NCBI GenBank assembly: GCA_015680905.1
Contig: JADFTS010000058.1
Span: 186,001-250,000, forward strand
DNA from: Coptis chinensis
Taxonomy: Eukaryota; Streptophyta; Magnoliopsida; Ranunculales; Ranunculaceae
DNA length: 64,000 nucleotides
Reading direction: 5' to 3'
Shown: positions 46,241-58,244 of the stretch, in pieces
How positions within the stretch are numbered: the stretch's first letter is position 1
Layout: each line of letters opens with the position of its first letter
Made by a program: the position numbers and the translations under genes
Notes under the pieces: generated by a model
The model's input: the letters and a program-made list of their open reading frames with translations, nothing else
Database searches by the model: none
What the model was told of the DNA's origin: nothing

Positions 46241-46995
46241 CTGTGTTGGGCCAAATACTTACAACTTTAGGCCCAATGCCCTACAACGTGGACACATATT
46301 TAGAAATGAGTTTTAAGTTGGATCTTGGTTTTATATAAGGTCTGATATTTACAAGAGCTAGTCATTTACAAGAGCTAGTCATTTTATAAAATGGGAAGGA
46401 ATATTACAATCTCTCATTTCAGTCTCTTATCTTACTAGATCACTCTTATCTTTTTATACGGTTATTGCTCTATAAAAGTTATCTCTCAATCTTGATAGCT
46501 TTCAAGATTGGGTTTTCTCTGACTTTTGTGCTGTCTCTCGTGTGTTTGGTTTTCCAAAAACCCAAACTTATGATGCAAAACTCGTGGTTCCGCAAAAATA
46601 GAATCTTGCCAAAATAGGCATGGGCACGTGGCGCGCTCAGAATTGTACTACAACGGCGCAGGATGCGCTCTTGCCTAGGACGATGTCCAGGCGCTTGAGT
46701 GATGGGTACGCTCCAGATTTGCCTATGCAGGGCGCGGGGTCATGCCTTGGACGATGTCTAGGCTCTTGAGCGCAGAGTGCGCTTCATAATGGCTTGTGGA
46801 GGGCGTGGGGCGCGCTCTGTCTTCTCCACACAAGCTGGAAATGAATTTATCTCCTCTCCTCATGTGAGGGATAACTCTAACATGAAGCACTGTGTTGACT
46901 ACATATTGTAGAGAGTCTATGCTCATTGTCCTTCTATAGCTAGTTGTCCTTCCTCTATAGAAGCAAAACTTTCGTGCAAAGTATTAGGAAACCCC
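46241..46995. repeat. LTR-like or unknown repeat with a GC-rich core
   Basis: It begins TGTTGGGCCAAATAC, like many Copia-type LTRs, and contains tataaaa-like sites. At 46620-46830 it becomes GC-rich with an imperfect 72-bp duplication (gcctaggacgatgtccaggcg at 46672, gccttggacgatgtctaggc at 46744). I found no target duplication or partner LTR, so the identity is open. Confidence 0.35.
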
Positions 46996-47039
46996 GTTAC
47001 TTGCTTGTGGCACTCAAACCATGTCCTATGTAAACCCAA

Positions 47040-47460
47040 GATTAGGTACTTCATTAATATGATACTTTTACTCACATAGTCAATAATATGGTACTCAAAG
47101 TTACATATACTTTAATAGTATGATACTATAAATCACATATTCCATAATATGATACTATTCATTACATATATTTCAGGAATATGATACTATAAAGCCCATA
47201 ATACTTCAATAATATGATACTCTTAGTCACAAATTCAATAATATGATGCTCTAAGTTACATATACTTTAATAGTATGATACATTAATCCCATATTCAATA
47301 CTATGATACTAGTAGTTTCATATATTTCAGGAATATGATACTATCAATCGCATAATACTTCAATAATATGCTACACTTAGTCACATTTTCCATAATATGA
47401 TACTCCAAGTTACATATAATTCAATAGTATGATTCTCTGAGTTTGATATATATTTAAGTG
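47040..47460 (+). repeat. 40-bp AT-rich minisatellite with 155-bp higher-order unit
   Basis: Monomers of about 39-40 bp carry aatatgatactc/t...acatat. Groups of four recur: tatactttaatagtatgatac at 47106 and 47261, catatatttcaggaatatga near 47165 and 47323. The core resembles half of the 86-bp unit at 1000-1530. From 47460 to 48050 nothing is supported. Confidence 0.75.
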
Positions 47461-48052
47461 CTACAAAACTGGTGTTGAGATTGCGTTTAATCATATGATA
47501 AAAGTTTGTGTTTAATCATATGATAAAACCATTGTATCTCAAACTATTTTTCCTAAAAAGTCGACATACTACCTGAGATTGCATCTAGTTAGTGCAACTT
47601 TGTTTTGTATGCCATTACATTATGGATTCCAAATAGTAAAGAAGATTTATGTTAAAAAGAAAGTTATGGAGTTCTGACAGGTTATTTTCATACTTGTCAT
47701 GTGTTCATAGTGCAAACGTGTTACATTAGATTGTATCTTAACTGCTAGCATGGCTGAACAGACATAACAAAATGGGCTATTACCGAAAAAGTTATAGCAA
47801 AATTAGCAAAAAGACACAGATAAGTGCTTCAGTTTAAAAAAGTTGTCAAGCGCTTGTCGAGTGCTTCAGATACATACATCGTGAGCATTATAGAGTTGCA
47901 ATCATAAAAATGTCAGGTTATATCTTACCAAGTTAAAACTTGCAATCATAAAAAGAGAGAAAAAGTTAGAATACATCTTACAAGGAGCCATCTTACGAAG
48001 CTATAACTGTGCAGAAGTTCAAAGTTGAACTTTGCATTACACATTACATTTT

Positions 48053-48954
48053 TCAATTTATTTTTAGGTTTGAGAATTCAGACAGAGTCATTTTCAGTGT
48101 AACAATGGGTTCCGCAGTCAAAGTGGTTATTTTCTTTCTTGATGCCATCTTCACTACATCACAAAGCCATTGAAATCCCTGGCAGCTCTTGCATTTCAAA
48201 TACCTTTCTCCAACATTTAATCCATACTTGGTAGTCTTAACAGTCCTCCTCCCCTTACAGTCTTTTGTATTGCATTCACAGTTTACCCAAGGGCACTCGT
48301 TCATCCAATGGCTTGGCTGACCACACTTAAAGCATTCGTTTGTTGATGAGCTTGATCCAGAAAGTTAATCATAAACAGCTTCATCTAACCATTGCAAATA
48401 ACTTCGACATGAATCATGCTTGCACTTCAAGTACTTCCTTCCTGGATTGCTTGTTGTTTGCGATTTGCCCAACAATCGGATCCCATCACATGTAGCTTCT
48501 TTACAGCGAGAGTACATAAATTGGCACTTAATAGCGGAGTGTCCAAGTTGATCACATACCTGACATTCAACCTGTGGTGAATGAAACATGTACTTCTCAA
48601 TTTAAAACTCATGAAGATAGCGACAATGAACAAATGTCTCGATCAGCAACTCATGCAGAAATTAAACTTTTTAATAGGCTACTTCAGACCAATAGCTCAA
48701 CCAAGTTCAATTATTCAAGAATTAGTAATCCATAAAGGAAGGAAAACCTTCACACAACCAACAAATTTTTTCATGCTCTTTATACTTGATAAATTTATCT
48801 CTCTTAACATTTCAAAGATCAAATTCTTCATGCTCTTTATACTTGATAAAATTATAAGTGAAGAATGACACTCAATAACTCAAAATTTTCTCTTATTTAC
48901 CCCTAAAACTTAAACTTAATCAAACTCATGAATTTAAAGGGAAATTACCTTCAT
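48053..48954 (-). pseudogene. Zinc-knuckle/GRF protein with two CCHC-GRF modules
   Basis: The main exon 48053-48571 reads VECQVCDQLGHSAIKC (CCHC), a GRF-like block ending NPGRKYLKCKHDSC...LQWLDEAV, then after an in-frame TAA (48365) CFKCGQPSHWMNEC (CCHC) and a second GRF-like block (CNTKDCKGRRTVKTT, VGERYLKCKSC, GFQWLCDVV). A 6-nt first exon, ATGAAG at 48949-48954, before a GTAATT donor would join in phase to a CCACAG acceptor at 48572-48577. Without it, the ATG at 48587-48589 gives MFHSPQ before the same frame. Such proteins bind single-stranded nucleic acids. The single nonsense codon splits the two modules; everything else is open. Confidence 0.55.
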
Positions 48955-49179
48955 TTTTGCAAAATTAATGTGCTCTTATGCTTGCTTCGTGCTTCTTATG
49001 CTTGATTGGATCTTATGCAGTAGCAATAACTGAGAATTTTTTTTTAAAAAAAAGGTAAAAACCCTAAACCTTAACCCTAAATGTTTATATAAGAGAAAAG
49101 TAAAAGGAGGGACGGGTTATACTGTTGGAGCATACGGAGGGAACAAATGCATTGACTAACTTATATTAAAACAGTAGAT

Positions 49180-49290
49180 GTAGCATACTCCAATTAAGCC
49201 ACTAGATGTAGCATACTACTATTAAATTACTATCTGTAGCATACTCCTATTAAACTACTATCTGTAGCATACTCCCATTAAATCACTATA
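49180..49290 (+). repeat. 28-bp tandem repeat, four copies
   Basis: gtagcatactc recurs at 49180, 49208, 49236 and 49264 with exact 28-bp spacing. The following 1.7 kb (49290-50980) are AT-rich and I see no gene in them. Confidence 0.8.
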
Positions 49291-50979
49291 TTGGATTTAA
49301 TAAGTATTGCGAGCGATGGCAAAGTGGTAGAGCTATATTGGAATAAGAGTCTTTTCCAATGTGTACATCATAATGAAATATGCATGTCGACGATAATTTG
49401 AACACGAAAACGTAGTTGTAATTTGAATGTGAACACTCAAGTACCACACATACCTGTAATTTGAATGTGAACACTTAAGTACCAAATATATTCGTAATTT
49501 CATTTAAAAACATAGTCGTGATTCAAAAACCAAACCACAATGTTTAGGCATTGAAACACAAACTTAAACACTTAAGTGCAACCCAAGAGTGAAACACCAA
49601 ACTACGTTACAACCAGTCAACCACAATTCTCATATGCTATTTATTGTATCATAGACACATGCTATAATGATTGAAAGAAGATGAGGGCTTCTCACATTGT
49701 GTTTTTCTGCATTTTGATTTACATTTCTTTTCATAATTACTTGTCCTACTTTCTACTATATGAGGCCCTAGTATATATGCTATTATTTGATACTAGGACT
49801 ACCAAATGGCATTGCATGTAGTAGCCTAATTACAATTTAGTAGAAAGTCCATTATATTCTATTTTCTCTTATTTTATGGCTGTCTCCATCAAATGAAGTC
49901 CAAATGTATGTTAATTACCAATAAGAAAATAAAACAATACAAGTTTACAATTTGATATTATGAATGTCAGCTATACAATACATAATATTTATGTTCTGCC
50001 TAATCTAACATGAGCAGAATGCTTATGCTGTCATTTTCTTTTCATGTGCAGAGTACTTATGTTGTACCTAATCTAACTTGAGCAGCCATCTAACTTCTCT
50101 AAAAAAATAAAGTAAATCAAAATAAAAAACAAAGGCTCCATCAATAAACACGCCCCAAATCGAAAACAATTATATACCTAAGATACGTGACTTTTCTAGA
50201 AAAATTTCGGTAGAGTCTCCTCTGTCATTTTCAACATTTTCATAAAAGACTTGTCATAACCTGAAAATTAAAACAATGTACTTCTCAGTCATTAACTCAG
50301 CTACTTAACCGTCTCGACGAATGCCAGAGCAGTTAAATAACCGGTTGACAGAAATGAGATCACTGCAATAGAAAGACTTAGTACGCCAAAGAACTTAAAT
50401 GTCTCGACTAATTACAGATCATCCAAGCACCTCGTACAAAGCCATTACCATAAACACAAATTAAATATATACGTCTGTGTCCGATAGCTATCAAAAGGTT
50501 TACATCATTAACAAATGGTACTTACTATACAACTTTCAAAAAGAGAAACAAAAGAGGTCCAAAGATAATACCTAGGGACCTTCTGAGTTCTGATGGTACT
50601 TACATTAGAACCCTCCAATTGGTTTGTATAACACACATGCTCTGGATACTAAAAAGCATACTCCATCTAAGAACTAATACACGATATCCAACTTGCGACA
50701 TTACAATTGATATGTCGAAAGTAACCTCTAACAAAAAGAAAAAGTTTCCTGTTTTTACCTAGAACTTTACCCCACATTACCTATAATGGTACCACATCAA
50801 CTATCCAACATTGCACTTCCATTACACAACTTACACAGATATGGACATAAGTTATAAAGTTGTATCATCCAAAAACAAGTTTTATTTCCTGTAACAATTA
50901 CCTCTTTGACCTAGTTACTCTGACAGGTGTTTGTTCTTTTACATTCTCACAGACCGGTATTGCTTCCTCTGGCTAAATC

Positions 50980-51375
50980 TTGGTACCCGGTTCAAGGGAT
51001 CCCAAAGACTACTATCGCGGTCGAGACTAATGGAAGTGTAGCAAGACATGGAGGCATAGTCAGAGACCTAATGTGAACTAGTATAATGTGCTATACAGCT
51101 GAAGCTAGGTCGTACAAGAACAATCTTACATAAGGAATTACAAGCTATTCTTAATGGCTTGAAATTGTGTATACTACCAGATAGGTTATAAGAAGATAGA
51201 GATTGCAACTGACTTGAGATTCTTAACAAGAAAGAAACCATGCCATGGTCTGTTAAAAATGAGGCGATAGAGATTTGGGAGTTAATGTAACAGCCTAGCC
51301 AAGTGAAGGTTGTTAATTTTTTTTAAGAAAAAGTCTAATAGAGCAGCTGACTTTTCAGCCTCCCTAAGGGGTCTA
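50980..51375 (+). pseudogene. RNase H-like remnant of a retroelement
   Basis: Broken plus-strand frames read TNGSVARHGGIVRD (near 51030), ELQAILNGLKLC (near 51140), KKIEIATDLRFL (near 51190) and NRAADFSASL (near 51340). The order and spacing match the RVT_3/RNase H end of plant LINE-type ORF2. Several stops and frameshifts separate the pieces. It lies in reverse orientation just downstream of the PMD gene. Confidence 0.5.
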
Positions 51376-51495
51376 GAAGGGAAAGATATATCTTACATGT
51401 AGTAATACTGTTTATGTAGGAAATAGAAATAGGTTGTTATTAGCACGAAAACATAAAATATTCATTAAGTGTTAGTAGAGTTTCACCAAGTTTTG

Positions 51496-54400
51496 TCAGC
51501 AATGCATTTGTCTCCTTCGAAGTCTTCTTTTTCTACGGGTATTTTCTCTGATACTTTCAGTATTCCACGGTGACGTTATAATCAGGTTGGAGGAGCTCTG
51601 AAAATATTTTGAATTCATGTCATTACCACTTGCAATAATAAGATACTTCAGAGTAGTGTGGCTTATAAAAGCCCCACCCCGTGACGATAACAATCTCATT
51701 AGGAAATTTAAAATTAATATTGGTTAGACAAACTACCTGGAGTGACATCAAGTGAAGAATGTCCGGGTCGTCGATGCAGGCAAGTTTTATTTGGGAGGCC
51801 AGCTTTAATTGCTTGGATTTCACTCTGTTTGTCCATATCTAGCTTCTTCTTCACTGGACCAACTACATAGGGAAATAATAAACATTTTAGATGATAAGTC
51901 CTCAAGTCCTTATACCTTATAAAAATTTCTGGAAAAATTTAACTTTCATGATACACAAATAGATAAGGATGATAAGACACTATCAACTTACCATCCATTC
52001 CACAATCCCCGGTGCTTTCCACAGTAGTCACAACAAGAGGTGGACTTTGTGGATGACAACATGTTGAACCTGCTGCCTCATCGACGAAGATTGGAGCTGC
52101 TTGCTCAATCGTCTCGGACCTCTTTTTCACCAGAACATCTATATACGCCACAAAATGATATATATTAAAAAGGCAGATGAAATGGGTGTATATAAAACAT
52201 CTTCTATTTAAAGAAATTCACACTCTATAAAGCAACAACCTCTATTTTAACATTCTCTACGCAATCTTAGAACATCACTTAATTAACTTCCCATAATTGG
52301 TCCATGTAAAAACAAGAGCAGGAGTACTTCTATTTTTTAATTTATCAAGGCAAATTCAAACTTTGAAGATAGTAATAAAAACACATTAAAGTTGCTACGA
52401 CGAACAGACTTCCTTCTCCTCTCTCGGTCGCCAGGTGTCCCGTAGTAGGAGTGCCTCAGGTTGCAAAAGGCAAACACGGCCAGGGCCTAGGAGTGAAGAG
52501 TGACGACACCCTACTTCATTGGAAAACCCTATTTGTCACACCCTCCCATGATTTTGAACACATAACCCCTGAACTCCTAGCCAAGAGCATCTCCATTAAC
52601 CTCTAGTGAAATTGTCTTTTTATAATTATAATTGTAATTGTTTATTGATTTTAATTATTATACACATACATTACTTTATAATATAATAAAACGCGGGAAA
52701 CATGTTGCTCAATACTTGTTCTTGGTCACTTTTAGTGGATTCTTAGCTTCAGCATAGCACCAACCTTGGATAACATGTAAAAGCCTCAAAGGTGTTCCTA
52801 TGTCACGAGAAACCGCATCCAACACGCCCTGTGTTATTTTTCCAAACTCATTTTCAACGGAGTTATTATGCACACAACCAAGTTTCGAATTTTTAATAGA
52901 GCCCAGATTAGGTGATCATGAGACTGTAGAAACTACATAATCCTCTACAAAACATGCACATCACATGTAATGAAAATGAAAATATCGAAGACCTGCTTGG
53001 TGAAGAAACTACGTATACATTCCAGTCCAAACATTATTTTTTGGGTGCCCATAACACCTTATTGATGAACCATTTAAATTTTGATCTTTTGGAAGTCTAG
53101 TCTACCTACTAATGCAAACTTGCAAAAGTCAGGACCTTTATCCACTTCTTTAATTAAGTTAAGTTAATACAAGTTGGGGTGTACTAAACCTTATAATTTT
53201 ATTATTTTTTTTAAAAAAAAAACTGCATCATTAATAAATGAGGTTGAAAACATGTTTACCTTCACGCATGTCTTGCATATCACATTCTGCATGCACTGAG
53301 GTGATAATGTTGTCAACCGGACTCGAAGAATTACCTGCATAACCAATTGTCGCAATTCCAGCCCGTAAGCATCAATGATAATTATTACTTTGGGAATTCA
53401 ATTCTTTGATGCCTATATGTATTTAGACAATTCCAGGTTACCATTACGTATTTCTGGTTCGACTTAAGGACGACCACTAGCAATGCCTCCTTCAACATTC
53501 TCTACACATCAGTTCAAATATGTGTTTATTCATTTACACTGAAGAGTACATCATTAATTCGATAATACTATACATCACAACCTAAACTTGCCACCACGAG
53601 AAGCAAGCAGTGTTATAGTCAGCGGCATATTTTTATCTAACAACCGCACATTGACTGGAGATGGGACATTGACTGGTTCGTTTACTACATTGATCCGCTC
53701 ACCTTGTTCATTGACTTCTATGTCATCAGCGCTGTCTTCACTTTCATAAGTTGGTGCCAAAAAAGGATCAGACTCACTACTCATGTCATTGGAGCCTTCC
53801 TGAACACCACTCGCACTCTCATCACAATGCATATCTTCACTTACATCAGCATCACTCCCGGCTTCACCAGCTCTTACTATTTCTGAATGCATGGTGAGCA
53901 AATCTTCTGGGATTACTTGCTCAGTGATACTCTCGAAGAAAGGCACAAGCAATTGAGCAAGGCGGAAAGAGCGCTTCCTCTGCACCAAAACACAAAAACA
54001 AATGCAGTTTTAGCTTCACAAGATATACATGGATAACTATCCACATAACAAAAGTTGAAGTTACTAGCAAGAAGAAGTTTTAAGGGAAATCTCATCATAT
54101 CATAATCAAGCTACTTTCTAAAAACATGCATTATAAACAAATGTCATTAAGAACATGCATTATAAGCAAACGTCATTCTAAACAAAAACATAGTAAACAC
54201 ATGGAATGAATTCATAACATATTAACCTCTTCAGTTAACTTTTCCCTCAGCAATGCCTGGTGAGGGTGCAAGGGTTGAATCTGCGTGACACTGTGGCTCC
54301 TATACCACTCCAAGTAAGCTGCATGATTTGCCTCGGTGAACTCTACTTGTTCCTCCCCGGTCTGAGTCGGGGCGTACACCAGATTTCCCAGTCTGCGCAT

Positions 54401-55927
54401 ATTTCTTTGGACGACTTCCGGGATTTAGGATCATCTCTCCACCTAGTAGGTGGATCCGGTATGTGTTGCTTCCGCCCAAACTGCCTCATGCATCTTTCTG
54501 GCATATACCTCTCTACAATGTCGAAGTGTATAAGCCATGTCGATATGGGCTTCGTATATGAAGCGTTCAAAGCAAACTGGGGAGCATTCACCCAGGCATC
54601 CCATGGCTGCCATATTATCTAAAATAGCAAACATCATACCAAGATTAGCATATACACTTATTTGGCATTCATATTCACACATAAATAAGTAGTGATCAGC
54701 TCCAAACAACCTATTTGCACTGGTTTTTTACGACGTGGCTAATTTGTTTATGCATGACAGATATCAAGTATAAATGCATATTGCTAATACCTAAATATCT
54801 ACTTAAGACAACCATTGCACGACTAACCTTATCCGCACGTAGCGTGTCCATCTTTGCACTTAGATGCTCATACGTGAGCTTTGAAGGTATATATTTGACG
54901 TGTTTCCATCGGCAAGCAGCTGGGAATTTAACAAAAGCAAGACACCTTGGCTGACACATACGAATCCTTTCGTAAAACCATGCCTAGAAGCAAACATCCA
55001 CAATTACAATCCAATACAAAGTTAATTAATAAAGAACAATCCATAAAAGAATTTGAAGCTACAGTGTTACAACACTTACCAACAGTAGAGTTGAAGAGCC
55101 ACAAACGTTCAAAACAAAATTACAGTCACTTTTGCGGCCTTTGTTATTTTCTTTACGACGAAGTGATGCCTGCATGAGTGACCTAAATATGAACGCAAGC
55201 ACAGTAGTACCCCAAGCATACGAGGCACAATTCTCTGTATCGGCCAGGAATGGTAGATACTTCGTATGCACATGATAACCTCCTGGCTCTGAAAAAATTG
55301 TGCTTCCAATGAGGGATAACACAAACGCAATCACGCGATGTGCTTTGCTCACACCTGCTCGTCGGCGTATGAAGGTAGTTTGTAGCCTGCACAATTTCAC
55401 TGATTTCCCTCTTAGCTCTGACTCTGGAGGACTTAGGCCCAAATATTTCTTACATGCATGCTTCATGAGCGTCCAATTTTGAGTTGCCCACAATTGGTTT
55501 TCCAATTACATTTAAGCCTAGAATATAGGCAACATCCTCTAGTGTAATTGTTGCTTCAAAAGTTGGAAAGTGGAATGAATTAGTCTCTAGTCGCCAACGG
55601 TTAACCAAAGCAGATATCAAGTCCCGATCCCCATTGAACTGGTCTATTTTTCTCAAGTGCTTGAAGCCCAAACCTGCGACCATTTTCTTTTGGTCTTTAG
55701 ATAATATCAAGTCATTGACCTTTTGATTGTGCTCATGTGTACGGACCACTGGTCGAACCTGTTACTCATTTAGACAATTTATTGAATGTTAATTAATAGA
55801 AGCAAACTGAAAACTTAAAATTAATAAATAGTTGAAGATTGCTAGTTACCTCTCCGTCCATGAGCAAAGATGATATATGATCATCTTGTAAGTATAAATG
55901 CTACATAATTTGTGGTCTGTTGTCCAT
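51496..55927 (-). pseudogene. Plant mobile domain (PMD) gene, multi-exon, with lesions
   Basis: Minus-strand exons: 55850-55927 (ATG at 55927), 55080-55758, 54828-54983, 54227-54618, about 53575-53979, 53448-53501, 53260-53334, 51992-52138, 51737-51862 and 51496-51597. PMD landmarks run in order: HISSLLMDGE, GLGFKHLRKI, ALVNRWRLETNSFHFP, TLEDVAYILGLNVIG, YLGLSPPESELRG, VHTKYLPFLAD, YAWGTTVLAFIFRSL, LLLAWFYERI, IIWQPWDAWV, VERYMPERCMRQFGR. An acidic, polar tail follows. PMD proteins of the MAIN/MAIL type act in the nucleus in silencing and genome stability, and the domain is shared with plant transposons. Lesions are a TAG at codon 9, a 4-nt tgca duplication near 55450 that breaks the frame, a frame break near 54430 and a TAA in exon 6. 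The last small exons all join in phase 1, but the link from exon 5 to exon 6 is uncertain. Confidence 0.65.
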
Positions 55928-57180
55928 GATGCAGGGTGTAGTAAGAAGTACATTAGTAGAAAAAAGTTAGAGCCAAAATAATTAAACTAGAACAGTTCAT
56001 ACAAGAGATAAGAGATTAAACAAATTGCACGTTACATGGATTGAATATCTTAGATATGGTAGTTAAAATTAATAAAGGGAAAGTAATGGCCAAGTCACAT
56101 ATCGAAAACAATCTTAGGCAAAGGAGTTGAATGTTCTTATTAATTGAACATTTAATAGTTGCAACATAATTTAACAGAGTTTGCGCAGATGACTTCTGCA
56201 ACTGATCAGCAAAACGCAGCCCCAATTTGAAAATGAATAAAGACATCACAGAACACAAGCAACGAGAGCATGGCAGCTTCTCAAATACTTCTTAGTAAGT
56301 TTCACATTAAATTGAATAGAATATAGGTATTAGTCGATGCATTTTGCATGTTGTATAGGGAGAGAGTAAAAGTAATCTACACAGTTAAAAGGTTACGCAG
56401 CTCACAATTTAGGATAGTTCTTCTTGTACTCCAAATATTCAGAATATACCCACGCTACAAATATTGGGATAATCCTAATGAAGAATGAGACCTGCAATAA
56501 ATACATATTTCCAAAACCATATCGATTCTGAGACTAACATATAATAAGAAAAAAATGTGACAATTGACAAAGAAAGGTATTGATAGAGGACTAGACGCAT
56601 ACACACACCCACAAAGATAGAGCATTAAAAATAATTATCATACTTATTATGTGAGAAAAGATATGTTGCAAGATCAAAATGAACACGATTTGAGAGTTAT
56701 TAATGGTTTCATAATTCTTACATTAAGTAAAACCATCGACAGAGAAGGCAAATAGTCATCTTCGACTATTCTTTTTATTATTTACCGTGATCAAGGCAGT
56801 CCATGACTTCATGGGAGTTGGGGCTACTTCGGATGCATTTTAGGTCCATAATTTGGATTTCTTACTTCCCTCAATCTAGAGTACTCTCCTCATCTCTAGT
56901 CTGAAAAATGATGTAAGAGTAGACCAATGGGAAGAAAACGTTACTGTAAGTCCTTTTTACTCAATTTTTCTATTTTTCAGTTTGATTAAAGGAGTAGTAG
57001 CTACTCTATATATCAATGAGGACGAGATATCGTACAGTACAAAACAGACACACGAAACACAAAAGTAAGACATCAACAAGACAGACCACACAAACAACAA
57101 AATACGCCCAGAAGGTACAATACTTCAAGCTATATATCAAAGATATCTAACTGGGAAAAAAATAGTAAAAACGGATATCT
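55928..57180. other. Intergenic DNA, nothing recognised
   Basis: AT-rich. An 80-codon minus-strand frame (56016-56258) has no domain I can name. Confidence 0.4.
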
Positions 57181-57199
57181 CTCTCAACCTATGTTGCAT

Positions 57200-57480
57200 A
57201 AGTACGGCATGGACACAACATATCTACCCTCAAAATGCATTGACAGCTCTCTAATTGTCTTCTCATATGACTTAGTCGTTCCCTCAAAATGCAATGACAG
57301 AGCTCTAATCGTCTTCTCATATGACTTAGTTGTTCCCTCAAAATACAATGACAGAGCTCTAATCGTTTTCTCATATGACATTGCCCTTCCCTCAAAATGA
57401 CCTGACAGAGCTCTAATAGTCTTCTCATATGACATTGCCCTTCCCTCAAAATGCAATGAGAGCTCTAATTGTCTTCTCGA
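57200..57480 (-). repeat. 54-bp minisatellite that reads as an 18-residue repeat
   Basis: ttctcatatgac recurs at 57260, 57314, 57368 and 57422, exactly 54 bp apart. On the minus strand one frame (57184-57483) stays open for 99 codons as repeats of SLHFEGTTKSYEKTIRAL with few changes. A second minus-strand frame and a plus-strand frame are also open because the period is a multiple of three. No upstream domain shows that it is translated. Confidence 0.65.
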
Positions 57481-57539
57481 CACAACATGGCCGAAAATGG
57501 CAATGCTACATAAACTAGTGCCCCTCTAAGGAAAGTATT

Positions 57540-57960
57540 CGCTGGAACCAAGCAAGAAACTATAACTCCTTCACCAATCCAGGGACTTCCAAATAAACCT
57601 CAAACAGAGAGTAAAATGACACCAAATATGCCAAGAAAATGGAGATTGAATGAGAGTGACTGGCACACTCCCCATTCGACATACACAAAGGCATAAAGCT
57701 CGCAATCAGTTTTCTCCTCCCAAAAAGGATATCTCTAGTACGGATATTATTCTTGGCGGTACAACCAAGTAAGAAATGAGAATCAGGAAAGGACTTACCA
57801 TGCACAAATCTATGCTTCCTAGTTCTTATGGACAAAGAAGGCCTGCACAACCTTCTCAAATGAGGGAAGACACTCCTCTGAAAATCTAGCCCTCGCCCAT
57901 TCTCAAACCTATACGTGAACTCCCGCAAAAAGATCTTAAGACCTTAGCGAATACCGTATC
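57540..57960 (-). pseudogene. LINE ORF2 fragment (RT C-terminal and zinc region)
   Basis: The minus strand reads REFTYRFENGRGLDF, VFPHLRRLCRPSLSI, DILFGRRKLI and PLCMSNGECASHSHS. These correspond in order to the 'GNG..FW.D.W', 'FP.L..L' and CxxC-ExxxH parts of plant LINE ORF2 between RT and the zinc-binding domain. The match is by motif only and the copy is incomplete. Confidence 0.4.
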
Positions 57961-57994
57961 CATAAGGATCAGGTGATGACCCATTAATATCTCG

Positions 57995-58070
57995 TTTCTA
58001 TCTCTCTCCAATTCATCATTAACCAAAGCAGATTTCAAGTCCCGGTCCCCATGGAACTGGTATATTTGGG
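57995..58070 (-). pseudogene. Small PMD gene fragment
   Basis: QFHGDRDLKSALVN on the minus strand matches QFNGDRDLISALVN of the PMD gene (near 55610-55650), also at DNA level (accaaagcagat(t/a)tcaagtccc). The match ends before the Trp-Arg motif. It is fused to the LINE-like scrap and looks like a captured or leftover piece. Confidence 0.55.
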
Positions 58071-58244
58071 TATTAATCATCCAAACAAACATTAAATAGA
58101 TTGCCCAAGACCAAGGCAACTGTTAAATAATGGTTTTTTGACTTAACACCCCACGGATGTACCCCCTTTTGCGATAACCCCCCATTTTGGAAATCATTAC
58201 TGATTGCCCCCCATTTTGTCTGTTTTGTGAGTACCGTTAATATA

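Noticed and set aside
54260-54622. 120-codon plus-strand frame
   Set aside because: It is antisense to PMD exon 4 (VERYMPERCMRQFGR on the minus strand).
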